In this document: piece by piece, positions 26,396-35,692 of the stretch
Layout: every line of letters begins with the position of its first letter
Position numbering within the stretch: position 1 is the stretch's first letter
Source of the DNA: Clostridia bacterium
Lineage (GTDB): Bacteria > Bacillota > Clostridia > Oscillospirales > Acutalibacteraceae
DNA: 64,000 bases
Direction: 5' to 3'
Assembly (NCBI GenBank): GCA_017409265.1
Contig: JAFQSY010000072.1
Coordinates: forward strand, 1 to 64,000
Translations under genes and position numbers: made by a program
Notes under the pieces: generated by a model
Told to the model about the DNA's origin: nothing
Database searches by the model: none
Seen by the model: the letters and a program-made list of their open reading frames with translations, nothing else

Positions 26396-28183
26396 ATGAA
26401 AGGTCAACCTTCCGAAAACCAGTCTCCGAAAAATTCAATGAAAAAGAATTTTTCTCTGATAAAACGCTTTTTTCCTTATCTGAAAAAACACCTCGGAACC
26501 GAAGCTCTTGTGCTCTGCTGCGTTGCGGTTACTGCCGCATGTGATATTTCTCTGCCGCTAATCGTGCGTGAAATAACCAACGCAGGGGTTGAGGATATCG
26601 CATCTCTCACTCTTCAGAGAATCCTTGAAATTTGTCTTTTTTACATAGGCTTCAAAGTCACAGCGTGCATCGCAAGCTACTGCCAGTCTTATTACGGTCA
26701 CATTATGGGCATCAAAATCGAAAACAAAATGCGCGAGGATATGTTTGACCATCTTCAGTCGCTCTCGTTTTCTTTTTTTGACAACACAAAGGTCGGTCAG
26801 CTCATGAGCCGCATGACCTCTGACCTTTTTGATGTTGCCGAATGGGCGCACCACTTCCCTGAAATGGTGTTCATGACGATAGTCAAGTTTGTTGCAAGCT
26901 TCTCGATTTTCGCAAGCATGGATTGGCGCCTTGCCGTCTGTATTTTCGTAATGATGCCATTCATGATTATCCTGACAAAGAAAACACGCACAAAAATGCG
27001 CGATACCTTCCGTCAGAGCCGCCATCAGGTCGGCGAAATCAACGCGCGAATTGAGGACAGCCTTCTTGGCGTAAGAGTTGTGCGCTCATTTACCAATGAA
27101 AAAACCGAAAAAGATAAGTTTTCCAAGGGAAACCGTGAATATGTCCGCATAAAAAACAAGAGTTATAAATATATGTCGTCATTCCACGCAACCGTAACTC
27201 TTATTGACGGCATTATGTATATTGCAGTTGTGGGTGTCGGCGCATATTTCATGCATATCGGCATCATATCCCCCGGCGATTTCACCGCAAGCCTTCTGCT
27301 TGTTTCAACCCTGCTCGGCTCAATCCGTTCAATCGTTGATTTCAGCGAGCAGTTCAGCCGAGGCATAACGGGCATTGAACGCTTTGCGGATATCATGGAC
27401 GAGGTTCCCGACATAACCGATTCTCCCGATGCTGTTAAGATTACAGACGTTAAGGGTGAAATTGAATTTAAGGATGTTTCGTTCAGCTATGTCAAGGGTG
27501 AAAAAGAAATTCTTCACCGCCTGAATCTCAAAATCGGCAAGGGCGAAAACGTTGCTCTCGTCGGACCAAGCGGCGGCGGAAAAACCACTCTCTGCAACCT
27601 TATCCCCCGATTCTATGAGCCCGAAAGCGGTGAAATTCTGCTTGACGGAAAAAACATAAAAGATATCACCCTTCAGTCGCTCCGCTCCAACATCGGCGTT
27701 GTTGCGCAGGATGTTTACCTCTTCTCGGGCACAATCCGCGACAACCTCATCTACGGTAAAGCGGATGCAACCGAAGAAGAAATCATTGAGGCGGCAAAGA
27801 AGGCAGGCGCTCACGAATTTATTTCTTCTCTGCCCAACGGCTACGACACATATGTCGGTGAAAGAGGCGTCAAGCTCTCGGGCGGTCAGAAGCAGCGAAT
27901 TTCGATTGCAAGAGTATTCCTCAAGAATCCTCCCGTGCTCCTGCTTGACGAGGCAACCTCGGCACTCGATAACGAGAGCGAAAAGCTTGTTCAGGAATCG
28001 CTTGAACGTCTTGCAGAGGGCAGAACAACCCTCACCATTGCCCACCGTCTGACAACCATCCGCAACGCAGACGAAATCATCGTTCTCACCGAGGACGGCA
28101 TCGCCGAGCACGGCTCACATAAAGAGCTGATGCAGAAAGGCGGACTATACAGCAACATGTATAATATGTATGCGGTGATGTAA
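26396..28183 (+). CDS. ABC exporter, fused membrane and ATPase domains (MsbA/MdlB type)
   Basis: A 595-residue half-transporter. Six membrane helices (about 15-300) are followed by a nucleotide-binding domain: Walker A GPSGGGKTT, signature LSGGQKQRISIARV, Walker B VLLLDEATSALD, and switch His in TIAHRLTTIRNAD. It probably works as a homodimer exporting a lipid, peptide or drug. The ATG at 26396 follows AGAGGA; an earlier in-frame codon lacks a site. The fucose genes follow after 38 bases, possibly by read-through, but the functional link is unclear. Confidence 0.93.
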   Translation: MKGQPSENQSPKNSMKKNFSLIKRFFPYLKKHLGTEALVLCCVAVTAACDISLPLIVREITNAGVEDIASLTLQRILEICLFYIGFKVTACIASYCQSYYGHIMGIKIENKMREDMFDHLQSLSFSFFDNTKVGQLMSRMTSDLFDVAEWAHHFPEMVFMTIVKFVASFSIFASMDWRLAVCIFVMMPFMIILTKKTRTKMRDTFRQSRHQVGEINARIEDSLLGVRVVRSFTNEKTEKDKFSKGNREYVRIKNKSYKYMSSFHATVTLIDGIMYIAVVGVGAYFMHIGIISPGDFTASLLLVSTLLGSIRSIVDFSEQFSRGITGIERFADIMDEVPDITDSPDAVKITDVKGEIEFKDVSFSYVKGEKEILHRLNLKIGKGENVALVGPSGGGKTTLCNLIPRFYEPESGEILLDGKNIKDITLQSLRSNIGVVAQDVYLFSGTIRDNLIYGKADATEEEIIEAAKKAGAHEFISSLPNGYDTYVGERGVKLSGGQKQRISIARVFLKNPPVLLLDEATSALDNESEKLVQESLERLAEGRTTLTIAHRLTTIRNADEIIVLTEDGIAEHGSHKELMQKGGLYSNMYNMYAVM

Positions 28184-28221
28184 AACCTGAAAAAATTAAA
28201 GCAAAGAAAGGATTAACCACC

Positions 28222-28647
28222 ATGCTTAAAAACATCTCCCCCATCATCTCCCCCGAGCTTCTCAAAATTCTCATGGAAATGGGTCACGGCGACGAAATCG
28301 TTATCGGTGACGGCAACTTCCCCGCAGCATCAATCGCACAGCGCCTTGTCCGCCTTGACGGCCACGGCGTTGACGAAATCCTTGCCGCAATCCTCAAGCT
28401 CATGCCTCTTGATACATACGTTGAAGCTCCCGTTGCTCTCATGGATAACGGCGACGCATCAAATCCCCCTCCCATCTGGGCTGACTACAAAAAGACAATA
28501 ACTGCCGAAGAAGGCGAAAAGAATATTGAGCTTGTTGAGCGCTTTGCATTCTATGACAGAGCAAAGAAGGCTTATGCCGTTATCGCAACAGGTGAAACAG
28601 CAATTTATGCAAACATCATTCTTAAAAAAGGTGTTGTAATTCAGTAA
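28222..28647 (+). CDS. fucU: L-fucose mutarotase (RbsD/FucU family)
   Basis: A 141-residue member of the RbsD/FucU family, which interconverts alpha and beta anomers of L-fucose (RbsD members act on ribose). Family motifs are ISPELLKILMEMGHGDEIVIGDGNFPA and the C-terminal GETAIYANIILKKGVV. Assignment to fucose rather than ribose rests on the downstream rhamnulokinase-like kinase and L-fucose isomerase. GAAAGG precedes the ATG. A palindromic repeat element separates it from the kinase gene. Confidence 0.9.
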   Translation: MLKNISPIISPELLKILMEMGHGDEIVIGDGNFPAASIAQRLVRLDGHGVDEILAAILKLMPLDTYVEAPVALMDNGDASNPPPIWADYKKTITAEEGEKNIELVERFAFYDRAKKAYAVIATGETAIYANIILKKGVVIQ

Positions 28648-28650
28648 CCG

Positions 28651-28780
28651 AGTGAAGAACGAAAAGTGAAAAACGAAAAGTTAAAGGTGGGCGTTGCCCA
28701 CACCCAGACATAATAACGGTCATAGGCGGAGCCTATCCGTAACTCTTCACTCTTCACTATTAACTATTCACTTTTCACCA
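28651..28780. repeat. intergenic palindromic repeat with AGTGAA-type arms
   Basis: The left arm (AGTGAAGAACGAAAAGTGAA and following bases) and the right arm (ACTCTTCACTCTTCACTATT and following bases) are roughly reverse complements. Between them are two compact hairpins, GTGGGC/GCCCAC and ATAGGC/GCCTAT. It shares the string CGTAACTyTTCACT with the element at 44083-44283, so both appear to be copies of one family. Confidence 0.55.
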
Positions 28781-28808
28781 ATCAGTTTTTTCAGAAGGAG
28801 TTCCTGTT

Positions 28809-30272
28809 ATGGACAAAAGAGTTTTAGCCATTGACTTCGGCGCATCGAGCGGCAGAGCCATTATCGGCAAATTCGACGGCGAAAAAATCTTGCTCGAAGA
28901 AGTACACCGCTTTTCAAACGATCCCGTAAAGGTCGGAGACACCATGTATTGGGACGTTCTGCGCCTTTTCTATAACATCAAGCAGGGTATCGTCAACGCA
29001 AAGCTTGCAGGCGGATTTGACAGCATCGGTATCGACACCTGGGGCGTTGATTTCGGTCTGATTGACGAATTTGGCTGTCTGCTTGAAAATCCCGTTCACT
29101 ACCGTGACCTGCGCACAGCAGGACTCATTGAAGAATGTGCAGAAACTGTTCCGAATGATGAGTTCTACGGCGCAACGGGCATTCAGTTCATGGAGCTTAA
29201 CACAATCTACCAGCTCTATGCGCTCAAAAAATACCGTCCGCATATCCTCGAAAGAGCGGACAGACTTCTTTTCATGCCCGACCTTTTCGGTTATATGCTC
29301 ACAGGCAAAATGACAACCGAATATTCCATCGCAACAACATCGCAGATGTATGATATCCATAAGAAAGGCTGGGCAACTGACCTTATCGAAAGACTCGGTA
29401 TTCCCACACGCCTGCTCGGCGAAATCGTTCCCTCGGGAACTCCTCTGGGCAAGGTACGCAAGGATATCTGCGAGGAATGCGGCATTGATGAGGTTGACGT
29501 TATCAGCGTCTGCGGTCACGACACACAGAGTGCGCTGACTGCCGTTCCCTGCGAAAGCGGAGATTTTGCCTTCATTTCAAGCGGCACATGGTCACTCTTC
29601 GGCACCGAGCTTGCAGAGCCCATCGTCAACGAAACCTCGCTTAAAATGAACGTCACCAACGAGGGCGGCTACGGCTCAACCGTAGGCTTCCTTAAAAATA
29701 TCATCGGTCTGTGGCTCATTCAGGAGAGCCGCCGCCATTGGAACAGACACGGCAGCAACTATTCCTATGCAGACCTCGAAAAGCTTGCGCTCGCTTCGGA
29801 ACCCTTCAAGTGCTTCATCGACCCCGATGCACCCGAGTTCACCCCTCCCGGAAACATTCCGCAGAGAGTGCGTGACTACTGCAAGAGAACGGGTCAACCC
29901 GTTCCCGAAAGCGTCGGCGAGGTTATGCGCTGCATCTACGAGAGCCTTGCAATGAAATACCGCCAGACTCTCGATAACCTTGAAGCCTGCACGGGCAAAA
30001 CCTACCCCGCAATCCACGTTATCGGCGGCGGAACAAAAGATACTCTGCTCTGTCAGATGACTGCTTCATCATGCGGCAGAACCGTTGTTGCAGGCCCCAT
30101 TGAAGCAACCGTTCTCGGCAATATCGCCGTTCAGCTTCTCTCCTGCGGCGCTATCGAAAGCATCGAGCAGGCAAGAAAAATCGTTAAAGCAAGCGAAAAC
30201 ACCGTCGAATATTTTCCCGAAAATGCCGATGCCTGGGCATCAGGCTATGAGAGATTTAAGGCGGTTACATAA
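28809..30272 (+). CDS. FGGY carbohydrate kinase, rhamnulokinase-like; probable L-fuculokinase
   Basis: A 487-residue FGGY-family kinase. The N-terminal phosphate-binding segment AIDFGASSGRAIIG and the substrate loop SIGIDTWGVDFGL resemble RhaB. The second nucleotide-binding region contains SSGTWSLFGTEL and HVIGGGTKD. By sequence type it would be called rhamnulokinase, but its position between fucU and fucI suggests it phosphorylates L-fuculose. GAAGGAG precedes the ATG. No aldolase for the resulting phosphate is seen nearby. Confidence 0.88.
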   Translation: MDKRVLAIDFGASSGRAIIGKFDGEKILLEEVHRFSNDPVKVGDTMYWDVLRLFYNIKQGIVNAKLAGGFDSIGIDTWGVDFGLIDEFGCLLENPVHYRDLRTAGLIEECAETVPNDEFYGATGIQFMELNTIYQLYALKKYRPHILERADRLLFMPDLFGYMLTGKMTTEYSIATTSQMYDIHKKGWATDLIERLGIPTRLLGEIVPSGTPLGKVRKDICEECGIDEVDVISVCGHDTQSALTAVPCESGDFAFISSGTWSLFGTELAEPIVNETSLKMNVTNEGGYGSTVGFLKNIIGLWLIQESRRHWNRHGSNYSYADLEKLALASEPFKCFIDPDAPEFTPPGNIPQRVRDYCKRTGQPVPESVGEVMRCIYESLAMKYRQTLDNLEACTGKTYPAIHVIGGGTKDTLLCQMTASSCGRTVVAGPIEATVLGNIAVQLLSCGAIESIEQARKIVKASENTVEYFPENADAWASGYERFKAVT

Positions 30273-30311
30273 TAAAAATAAATCATCAAACATAGAAAGG
30301 AAGATGCTATT

Positions 30312-32108
30312 ATGGCAAAAAGCAGACTTATCGGCGATTATCCCGTAATCGGTATTCGCCCTATCATTGACGGAAGAAGAGGACCCCTCAAGGTCAGAGA
30401 ATCCCTTGAAGACCAGACCATGAACATGGCAAAGGCTGCAAAGGCTCTCTTTGAGGAAAATCTCCGTTATTCAAACGGCGAGCCCGTTAAGGTTGTTATC
30501 GCTGACACAACAATCGGTCGTGTTGCAGAGGCAGCTGCATGCGCAGCAAAGTTCAAGAAGGAAGGCGTTGACATTACTCTTTCCGTAACTCCCTGCTGGT
30601 GCTACGGCTCCGAAACAATGGATATGGACCCCAACACAATCAAGGGCGTCTGGGGCTTTAACGCTACCGAAAGACCCGGCGCTGTTTATCTTGCAGCAGT
30701 TCTTGCAGCCCATGCACAGAAGGGTCTCCCCGCATTCGGCATCTACGGCAAGGACGTTCAGGATGCTGACGACACATCAATGCCCGATGACGTTAAGGAA
30801 AAGCTCCTTCGTTTTGCACGTTCAGCTGTTGCAGTTGCAACAATGAGAGGCAAGAGCTATCTTCAGATCGGCTCAACCTGCATGGGTATTGCAGGCTCGG
30901 TTATCGACCCCGACTTCATTGAAGAATATCTCGGAATGAGAGTTGAATCCGTTGACGAGGTTGAAATCATCCGCCGAATGAGCGAAGGCATCTATGACGA
31001 GGCTGAATATCAGAAGGCTCTCGCATGGACAAAGGCAAAGTGCAAGGAAGGCTTTGATAAGAACCCCGAGTTTGTAAGAAAGAGCGACGAACAGAAGGAA
31101 AAGGACTGGGAATTTGTTGTTAAGATGATGTGCATCATCAAGGACCTCATGAACGGCAACGAAAATCTTCCCGCAGGCTGTGAAGAAGAAAAGGTTGGCC
31201 ATAACGCAATCGCAGCAGGCTTCCAGGGTCAGAGACAGTGGACTGACTTTTACCCCAATGCTGACTTCGCAGAAGCTCTTCTCAATACTTCATTTGACTG
31301 GGAAGGCATCAGAGAGCCCTACATCCTTGCAACAGAGAACGACGTTCTCAACGGCATCGGCATGCTCTTCATGAAATTGCTCACCAACAGACCCCAGATG
31401 TTTGCTGACGTTCGTACTCACTGGAGTGCAGACGCAGTCAAGAGAGTTACAGGCTATGACATCGAAGGCAAGGCAAAGGAAGCAGGCGGATTTATCCACC
31501 TCATCAACTCCGGTGCATGCTGCCTTGACGCCTGCGGCGAAGTTAAGGACGAAAACGGCAACGGTATAATGAAAGAATGGTATAACGTTACCGAAGAAGA
31601 TGCAGACAAGATTCTCGAAGCTACCACATGGAACGCAGCTGACAACGGCTACTTCAGAGGCGGTGGATATTCCTCAAGATTCCTTACAAGAGCTGAAATG
31701 CCCGCAACAATGATTCGTCTTAACCTCGTTAAGGGTCTCGGCCCCGTTCTTCAGATTGTTGAAGGCTGGACAGTTAACCTTCCCGACGAAGTTTCAGACG
31801 TTATCTGGAAGAGAACAGACTACACATGGCCCTGCACATGGTTCGCACCCAGATGCACAGGCGAGGGCGCATTCAAGTCGGCTTATGACCTCATGAATAA
31901 CTGGGGCGCAAACCACGGCGCAATCTCCTACGGCCACATCGGTGCAGATATCATCACAATGGCATCCATGCTCCGTATTCCCGTTGCTCTCCACAACGTT
32001 GACGATTCCAAGATTTTCCGTCCCGCTTGCTGGGGTGCATTCGGCACAAAGGACCTCGAGGGCGCAGACTTCAGAGCTTGCGAAAACTACGGTCCGATGT
32101 ATAAATAA
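30312..32108 (+). CDS. fucI: L-fucose isomerase
   Basis: A 598-residue ketol isomerase that converts L-fucose to L-fuculose with manganese. The length and the N-terminal [21 protein letters not shown] stretch match FucI. Conserved segments [39 protein letters not shown] and the C-terminal YGHIGADI are present. The ATG follows GAAAGGAAG, 40 bases after the kinase gene. It is the last gene of the fucose set and is followed by a strong terminator. A gut bacterium could use it for mucin- or diet-derived fucose. Confidence 0.96.
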   Translation: MAKSRLIGDYPVIGIRPIIDGRRGPLKVRESLEDQTMNMAKAAKALFEENLRYSNGEPVKVVIADTTIGRVAEAAACAAKFKKEGVDITLSVTPCWCYGSETMDMDPNTIKGVWGFNATERPGAVYLAAVLAAHAQKGLPAFGIYGKDVQDADDTSMPDDVKEKLLRFARSAVAVATMRGKSYLQIGSTCMGIAGSVIDPDFIEEYLGMRVESVDEVEIIRRMSEGIYDEAEYQKALAWTKAKCKEGFDKNPEFVRKSDEQKEKDWEFVVKMMCIIKDLMNGNENLPAGCEEEKVGHNAIAAGFQGQRQWTDFYPNADFAEALLNTSFDWEGIREPYILATENDVLNGIGMLFMKLLTNRPQMFADVRTHWSADAVKRVTGYDIEGKAKEAGGFIHLINSGACCLDACGEVKDENGNGIMKEWYNVTEEDADKILEATTWNAADNGYFRGGGYSSRFLTRAEMPATMIRLNLVKGLGPVLQIVEGWTVNLPDEVSDVIWKRTDYTWPCTWFAPRCTGEGAFKSAYDLMNNWGANHGAISYGHIGADIITMASMLRIPVALHNVDDSKIFRPACWGAFGTKDLEGADFRACENYGPMYK

Positions 32109-32119
32109 TTCAACATTTT

Positions 32120-32153
32120 TAAGGCACGGCTTCGGCTGTGCCTTTTTCTTTTT
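32120..32153 (+). terminator. intrinsic terminator after fucI
   Basis: The AAGGCAC.GCTTCGGC.GTGCCTT stem-loop is followed by TTTTCTTTTTT. Confidence 0.88.
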
Positions 32154-32159
32154 TACCTC

Positions 32160-32188
32160 TTGACAAACCGGTCTATTGATGATAGACT
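32160..32188 (+). promoter_or_regulatory. promoter of the BlaI-M56 operon, overlapped by operators
   Basis: TTGACA (32160-32165), a 17-base spacer and TAGACT (32183-32188). The -10 box lies inside the first BlaI-type dyad, so repressor binding would block polymerase. Confidence 0.75.
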
Positions 32189-32214
32189 AAATATAGGTCG
32201 ATTGACAATAGACC
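32171..32214. promoter_or_regulatory. two BlaI-type operator dyads
   Basis: GTCTAT-N5-ATAGAC at 32171-32187 and GGTCgAT-N5-ATaGACC at 32196-32214 are two similar inverted repeats 25 bases apart, just before the repressor gene. The tandem arrangement is as in bla/mec operators. Autoregulation by the adjacent BlaI homologue is inferred. Confidence 0.75.
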
Positions 32215-32231
32215 AAAAGGAGGATAAAAAG

Positions 32232-32594
32232 ATGGACGAAACAAGACTCGGCACAGTTGAATCCCGCTTTGCCGAAATAATTTGGCAGAATGAGCCGCTC
32301 TCCTCGGGCGAGCTTGTGAGGCTCTGTGAAAAGGAGCTTCAATGGAAAAAATCGACAACCTACACCGTTCTGAAAAAGCTCTGCGAAAGAGGAATTTTTC
32401 AGAATATCGGCGGAACGGTAACATCTCTCGTTTCAAAGCAGGATTTTTACGCCGCACAGAGCGAAAAATTTGTTGAAGAAACCTTCAGAGGCTCCCTGCC
32501 CGCATTCCTCGCCGCTTTCACAAAGCGCAAAAAGCTCTCAACGGAGGAGATTTCGGAGATTCGCCGCATGATTGACACTTATGGGGAGGAATGA
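32232..32594 (+). CDS. BlaI/MecI/CopY-family transcriptional repressor
   Basis: A 120-residue winged-helix repressor. The DNA-binding part contains VESRFAEIIWQNEPLSSGELVRL and the recognition helix KKSTTYTVLKKLCERG. The C-terminal helices mediate dimerisation and, in the family, contain the site cut during induction. The ATG at 32232 follows AGGAGGA; an earlier frame extends into the operator and promoter and is unlikely. The stop overlaps the start region of the M56 sensor gene, making a coupled repressor-sensor pair. Confidence 0.93.
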   Translation: MDETRLGTVESRFAEIIWQNEPLSSGELVRLCEKELQWKKSTTYTVLKKLCERGIFQNIGGTVTSLVSKQDFYAAQSEKFVEETFRGSLPAFLAAFTKRKKLSTEEISEIRRMIDTYGEE

Positions 32595-32596
32595 TT

Positions 32597-35500
32597 ATGG
32601 ATTTTCTTAACAGCCTCTATAACATTTATGCCGGCATGGTTGAAAGCATTTATTCCGACGTTTTCTTTTGGGTGCTCAATACAAGCATCTCCGCAAGCTT
32701 TCTTGTTGGCGCAATCGTAATTCTGCGGCTTGTGCTGAAAAAAGCTCCGAAAGCGATTTTTGTCGTTCTGTGGGGGCTTGTTGCACTTCGGCTTATCTGT
32801 CCGTTCACAATCGAAAGCGCGTTAAGCCTTATTCCGAGTGCGGAAACGATACCGACAGAGCAGTTTTACTATCAGTATGAACAACACGATGACTATAATA
32901 TCGCCATTGTTGACAATCCGATTTATCCCGAAGCAATTACTTACACAACAGGCTCGGTAGGTTCAGCAGGCTTCAAATCAATTGTGTATTATCTTGTCTG
33001 GCTCGGCGGCATAGGTGCAATGCTTGCTTATACCGCGGTAAGTTATATCATAGTGAAAAGAAAGGTTAAATTTTCCGCTCCGCTGAAGGGTAATATACGC
33101 ATTTGCGACAGCATAAAAACTCCGTTCATTCTCGGCATAATCAAGCCGAAAATCTACATTCCCTCGGATATGAATGAACAGGATAACGAATATGTTGTCG
33201 CCCATGAAAGGGCTCATCTCAAGCGCCGTGACCATTGGTGGAAGCCGCTCGGATTTCTGCTGCTTTCGGTACATTGGTTCAACCCCGTTATGTGGGTTGC
33301 GTATATTCTGCTCTGCCGTGATATTGAGCTTGCATGCGACGAAAAGGTTATCAAAGATCTCGGTACGGATATCAAAAAATCATATTCCGAAGCTCTTCTC
33401 AATTGCAGCGCACCAAGAAAAATGATTGCGGCTTGTCCGCTTGCCTTCGGCGAGGTCGGAGTAAAGCAGAGAATAAAATCCGTACTCAGCTATAAAAAGC
33501 CCGCCTTCTGGGTTATCATTATTACCGTTATCGCAAGCATCGCTGTTGCGGTCTGCTTTATGACCAATCCCGAAGCATCTTCGATTGACGAGGTTCACGG
33601 CGGAATATTTAAAAATAACTACCGCATAACCATTGTTTCAGGCGAAAAGGCGTATAACATTTCGTCGCAGACGGCGATAGGAAGCACCGTTGATTTTCTT
33701 GAAGAAATAAAAATCAGCAAGGCTCCGATTGATGAGTCCCGAAGCGAAGAAAGATCTGCGGATTATAAAGTTATTTTATATAAAAACAAGAAAAATCCCG
33801 AAATTTATACTGTTCTGAATTTTAACTCCGACCTTGATGAAATGTGGATAAATGACAGTGTCAAACCAAGCAAAACCTACAGAGTCAAAAATCCGCTGAA
33901 GGTCAGGCAGATTTTTGACGTTTCGATGGAAAAATATCTTTCCGACGGCTACGGTAACACCGATGTTCAATGGGACTATATGCCCATGCTCAGCTATACG
34001 GGATACTATTATTTTCCCATTCAGCTTGACCTTGATTATGACAGCGCAAAGGCAGCCTGCTCCGCAGGCGAGCTGATTGATTATGATGTTAAATATCCTG
34101 CCGAAATGCCCAAAAACAATGTTCTTGAGCTTGATAAGGGTCATAACATTTATTGGTGTCCGTCGGCAGGTGTCAATGAAGCTGTTGAAGAAGCGGAAAT
34201 CAGCCTTTGGATTTATAAGGATTTTAAAACAATTCATGAGGCAAAAATCAGAATCGTCCGTGAAGAGGCAACAGACGGAATTTACTACTCATCATATGCC
34301 GCATCAATGACATCCGAAAGCGAAATTGTTATGGTGCAGTCGGAAACAGGAGGAAAAATTATTCCGCTGAACGAATTTATGCAGAATCAGCCTGCAATTT
34401 CACTTCTCAGCGAAGAAAACTATGAGGAGGCGGCAAATCGTTTCGGCACGGAAACCATCCGTCTTTTCGACGCGCAGGCATTCGGCAAAGATATCTTTGT
34501 TGGCTGTGAATATGATGAAAAACTCGGAATTGCAATCTTCGCAAAAGACGAAAACGGCTATAAATTCAAGGACGCCTTGATGCAGTATACATTACACGAA
34601 AGAGGCGAGAATGTTTATTTTCTGCCTTATACTTCAAACAGCGGCTCATATTATTTTGTTCTTAGCGCAAATCCCGAGCTTGCAAGAATTGCGTTCACGG
34701 GCGATTACGAGAAAACATTTCTTGTAAACCACAGCCCTGCGCTGATTGTTGCCGACCAGACAAAGGAATTTAACAACCGCATTCCTGCAGGGCAAGGCAC
34801 ATCAACGGGATTCACTTTTTCATATGACTTTTACGATAAAACGGGCAATATTCTCGGCGATGCCGCAAGCCCTGCCGTTACAATCGACCCGCTGACCGAG
34901 GCGATAAAAAGCGCAATTATTTCGCGTCATAAAAAAGTCAAGCCCGACGGACTTTTCCGTTGCGTGAGCGTCAGTTACCTTGATGTCAGGGAGTTCAGCG
35001 GCACTCCCATTGAGGGCGGAAAGCATATAAAGGGCTATACCGCAGATGCATTTATCAGATATACAGAGTTCACCTTCAACGAAGGCTATCTCAAAGAGGT
35101 CAGCGGCTACAGCCAGCCCATGACATTTAATTTTGAGGTTGATGACGCAAATCAATACCTGCTTATGGGCTTTTTGGATATAAGAAAAGAGGATTACAGC
35201 AAAAAATATGAATCCGTAAACATAGATTCCGAAAAAATGACGCAGGATTGCTATGCGCAGGCAGTTGAATATTATAAAATCAATACCGATGCCGTTATTG
35301 AAAGACTTTTTGAGAGGATTGCGGCAGCAAAAATCAACTCTGAAAATGCAGTTGACTATCTCAATGCCTGCCCCAATGAAAATTATGAGCTGATTTATTA
35401 CGGCGATTACACTTTGAAATATATCTTCTCGGAATTTCTCAAAGGCGGTCAGACTGATATGAGAGGCAAGATTATGAGACGGGTTATGGATTCTCTTCTC

Positions 35501-35650
35501 GGCGGCGAGGCGATAAAATATTACGCAGAAAACGGTCAGGAATATTTTGACCATTGGAAACAGCACGTAATTGAGCAACAGAACAGAGTCGGTCTTGAAT
35601 ATATGAAAGAGCATTCCCCGAAAGCGGCAATGCTGATTGAAATGATGTAA
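32597..35650 (+). CDS. BlaR1-like M56 metalloprotease sensor with large unknown extracellular domain
   Basis: 1017 residues. Four N-terminal membrane helices surround the M56 zinc protease motif VAHERAHLKRRDHW (HExxH at about 202-206) and a downstream ELACDEKV that supplies the third ligand. A further helix lies at about 300-322 (WVIIITVIASIAVAVCFM), followed by about 690 extracellular residues. That ectodomain lacks the SxxK and KTG motifs of the BlaR1 penicillin sensor. The ATG at 32597 has GGGGAGGA six bases upstream; the ATG at 32591 abuts the site. It presumably cleaves the upstream repressor on signal binding. Confidence 0.88.
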   Translation: MDFLNSLYNIYAGMVESIYSDVFFWVLNTSISASFLVGAIVILRLVLKKAPKAIFVVLWGLVALRLICPFTIESALSLIPSAETIPTEQFYYQYEQHDDYNIAIVDNPIYPEAITYTTGSVGSAGFKSIVYYLVWLGGIGAMLAYTAVSYIIVKRKVKFSAPLKGNIRICDSIKTPFILGIIKPKIYIPSDMNEQDNEYVVAHERAHLKRRDHWWKPLGFLLLSVHWFNPVMWVAYILLCRDIELACDEKVIKDLGTDIKKSYSEALLNCSAPRKMIAACPLAFGEVGVKQRIKSVLSYKKPAFWVIIITVIASIAVAVCFMTNPEASSIDEVHGGIFKNNYRITIVSGEKAYNISSQTAIGSTVDFLEEIKISKAPIDESRSEERSADYKVILYKNKKNPEIYTVLNFNSDLDEMWINDSVKPSKTYRVKNPLKVRQIFDVSMEKYLSDGYGNTDVQWDYMPMLSYTGYYYFPIQLDLDYDSAKAACSAGELIDYDVKYPAEMPKNNVLELDKGHNIYWCPSAGVNEAVEEAEISLWIYKDFKTIHEAKIRIVREEATDGIYYSSYAASMTSESEIVMVQSETGGKIIPLNEFMQNQPAISLLSEENYEEAANRFGTETIRLFDAQAFGKDIFVGCEYDEKLGIAIFAKDENGYKFKDALMQYTLHERGENVYFLPYTSNSGSYYFVLSANPELARIAFTGDYEKTFLVNHSPALIVADQTKEFNNRIPAGQGTSTGFTFSYDFYDKTGNILGDAASPAVTIDPLTEAIKSAIISRHKKVKPDGLFRCVSVSYLDVREFSGTPIEGGKHIKGYTADAFIRYTEFTFNEGYLKEVSGYSQPMTFNFEVDDANQYLLMGFLDIRKEDYSKKYESVNIDSEKMTQDCYAQAVEYYKINTDAVIERLFERIAAAKINSENAVDYLNACPNENYELIYYGDYTLKYIFSEFLKGGQTDMRGKIMRRVMDSLLGGEAIKYYAENGQEYFDHWKQHVIEQQNRVGLEYMKEHSPKAAMLIEMM

Positions 35651-35654
35651 ACGG

Positions 35655-35692
35655 AGCAGCGGCTTGTATTAAAATACAGGCCGCTGCTTTTT
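35655..35692 (+). terminator. intrinsic terminator between convergent genes
   Basis: AGCAGCGGC.TGTAT / ATACA.GCCGCTGCT stem with a short A-rich loop and following T residues. It lies at the convergent ends of the M56 gene and the SOD-like gene. Confidence 0.85.

Noticed and set aside
34820..35614. 264-codon minus-strand open frame opposite the M56 gene
   Set aside because: Hydrophobic but random-looking antisense frame without start signals; the plus strand is a continuous gene.
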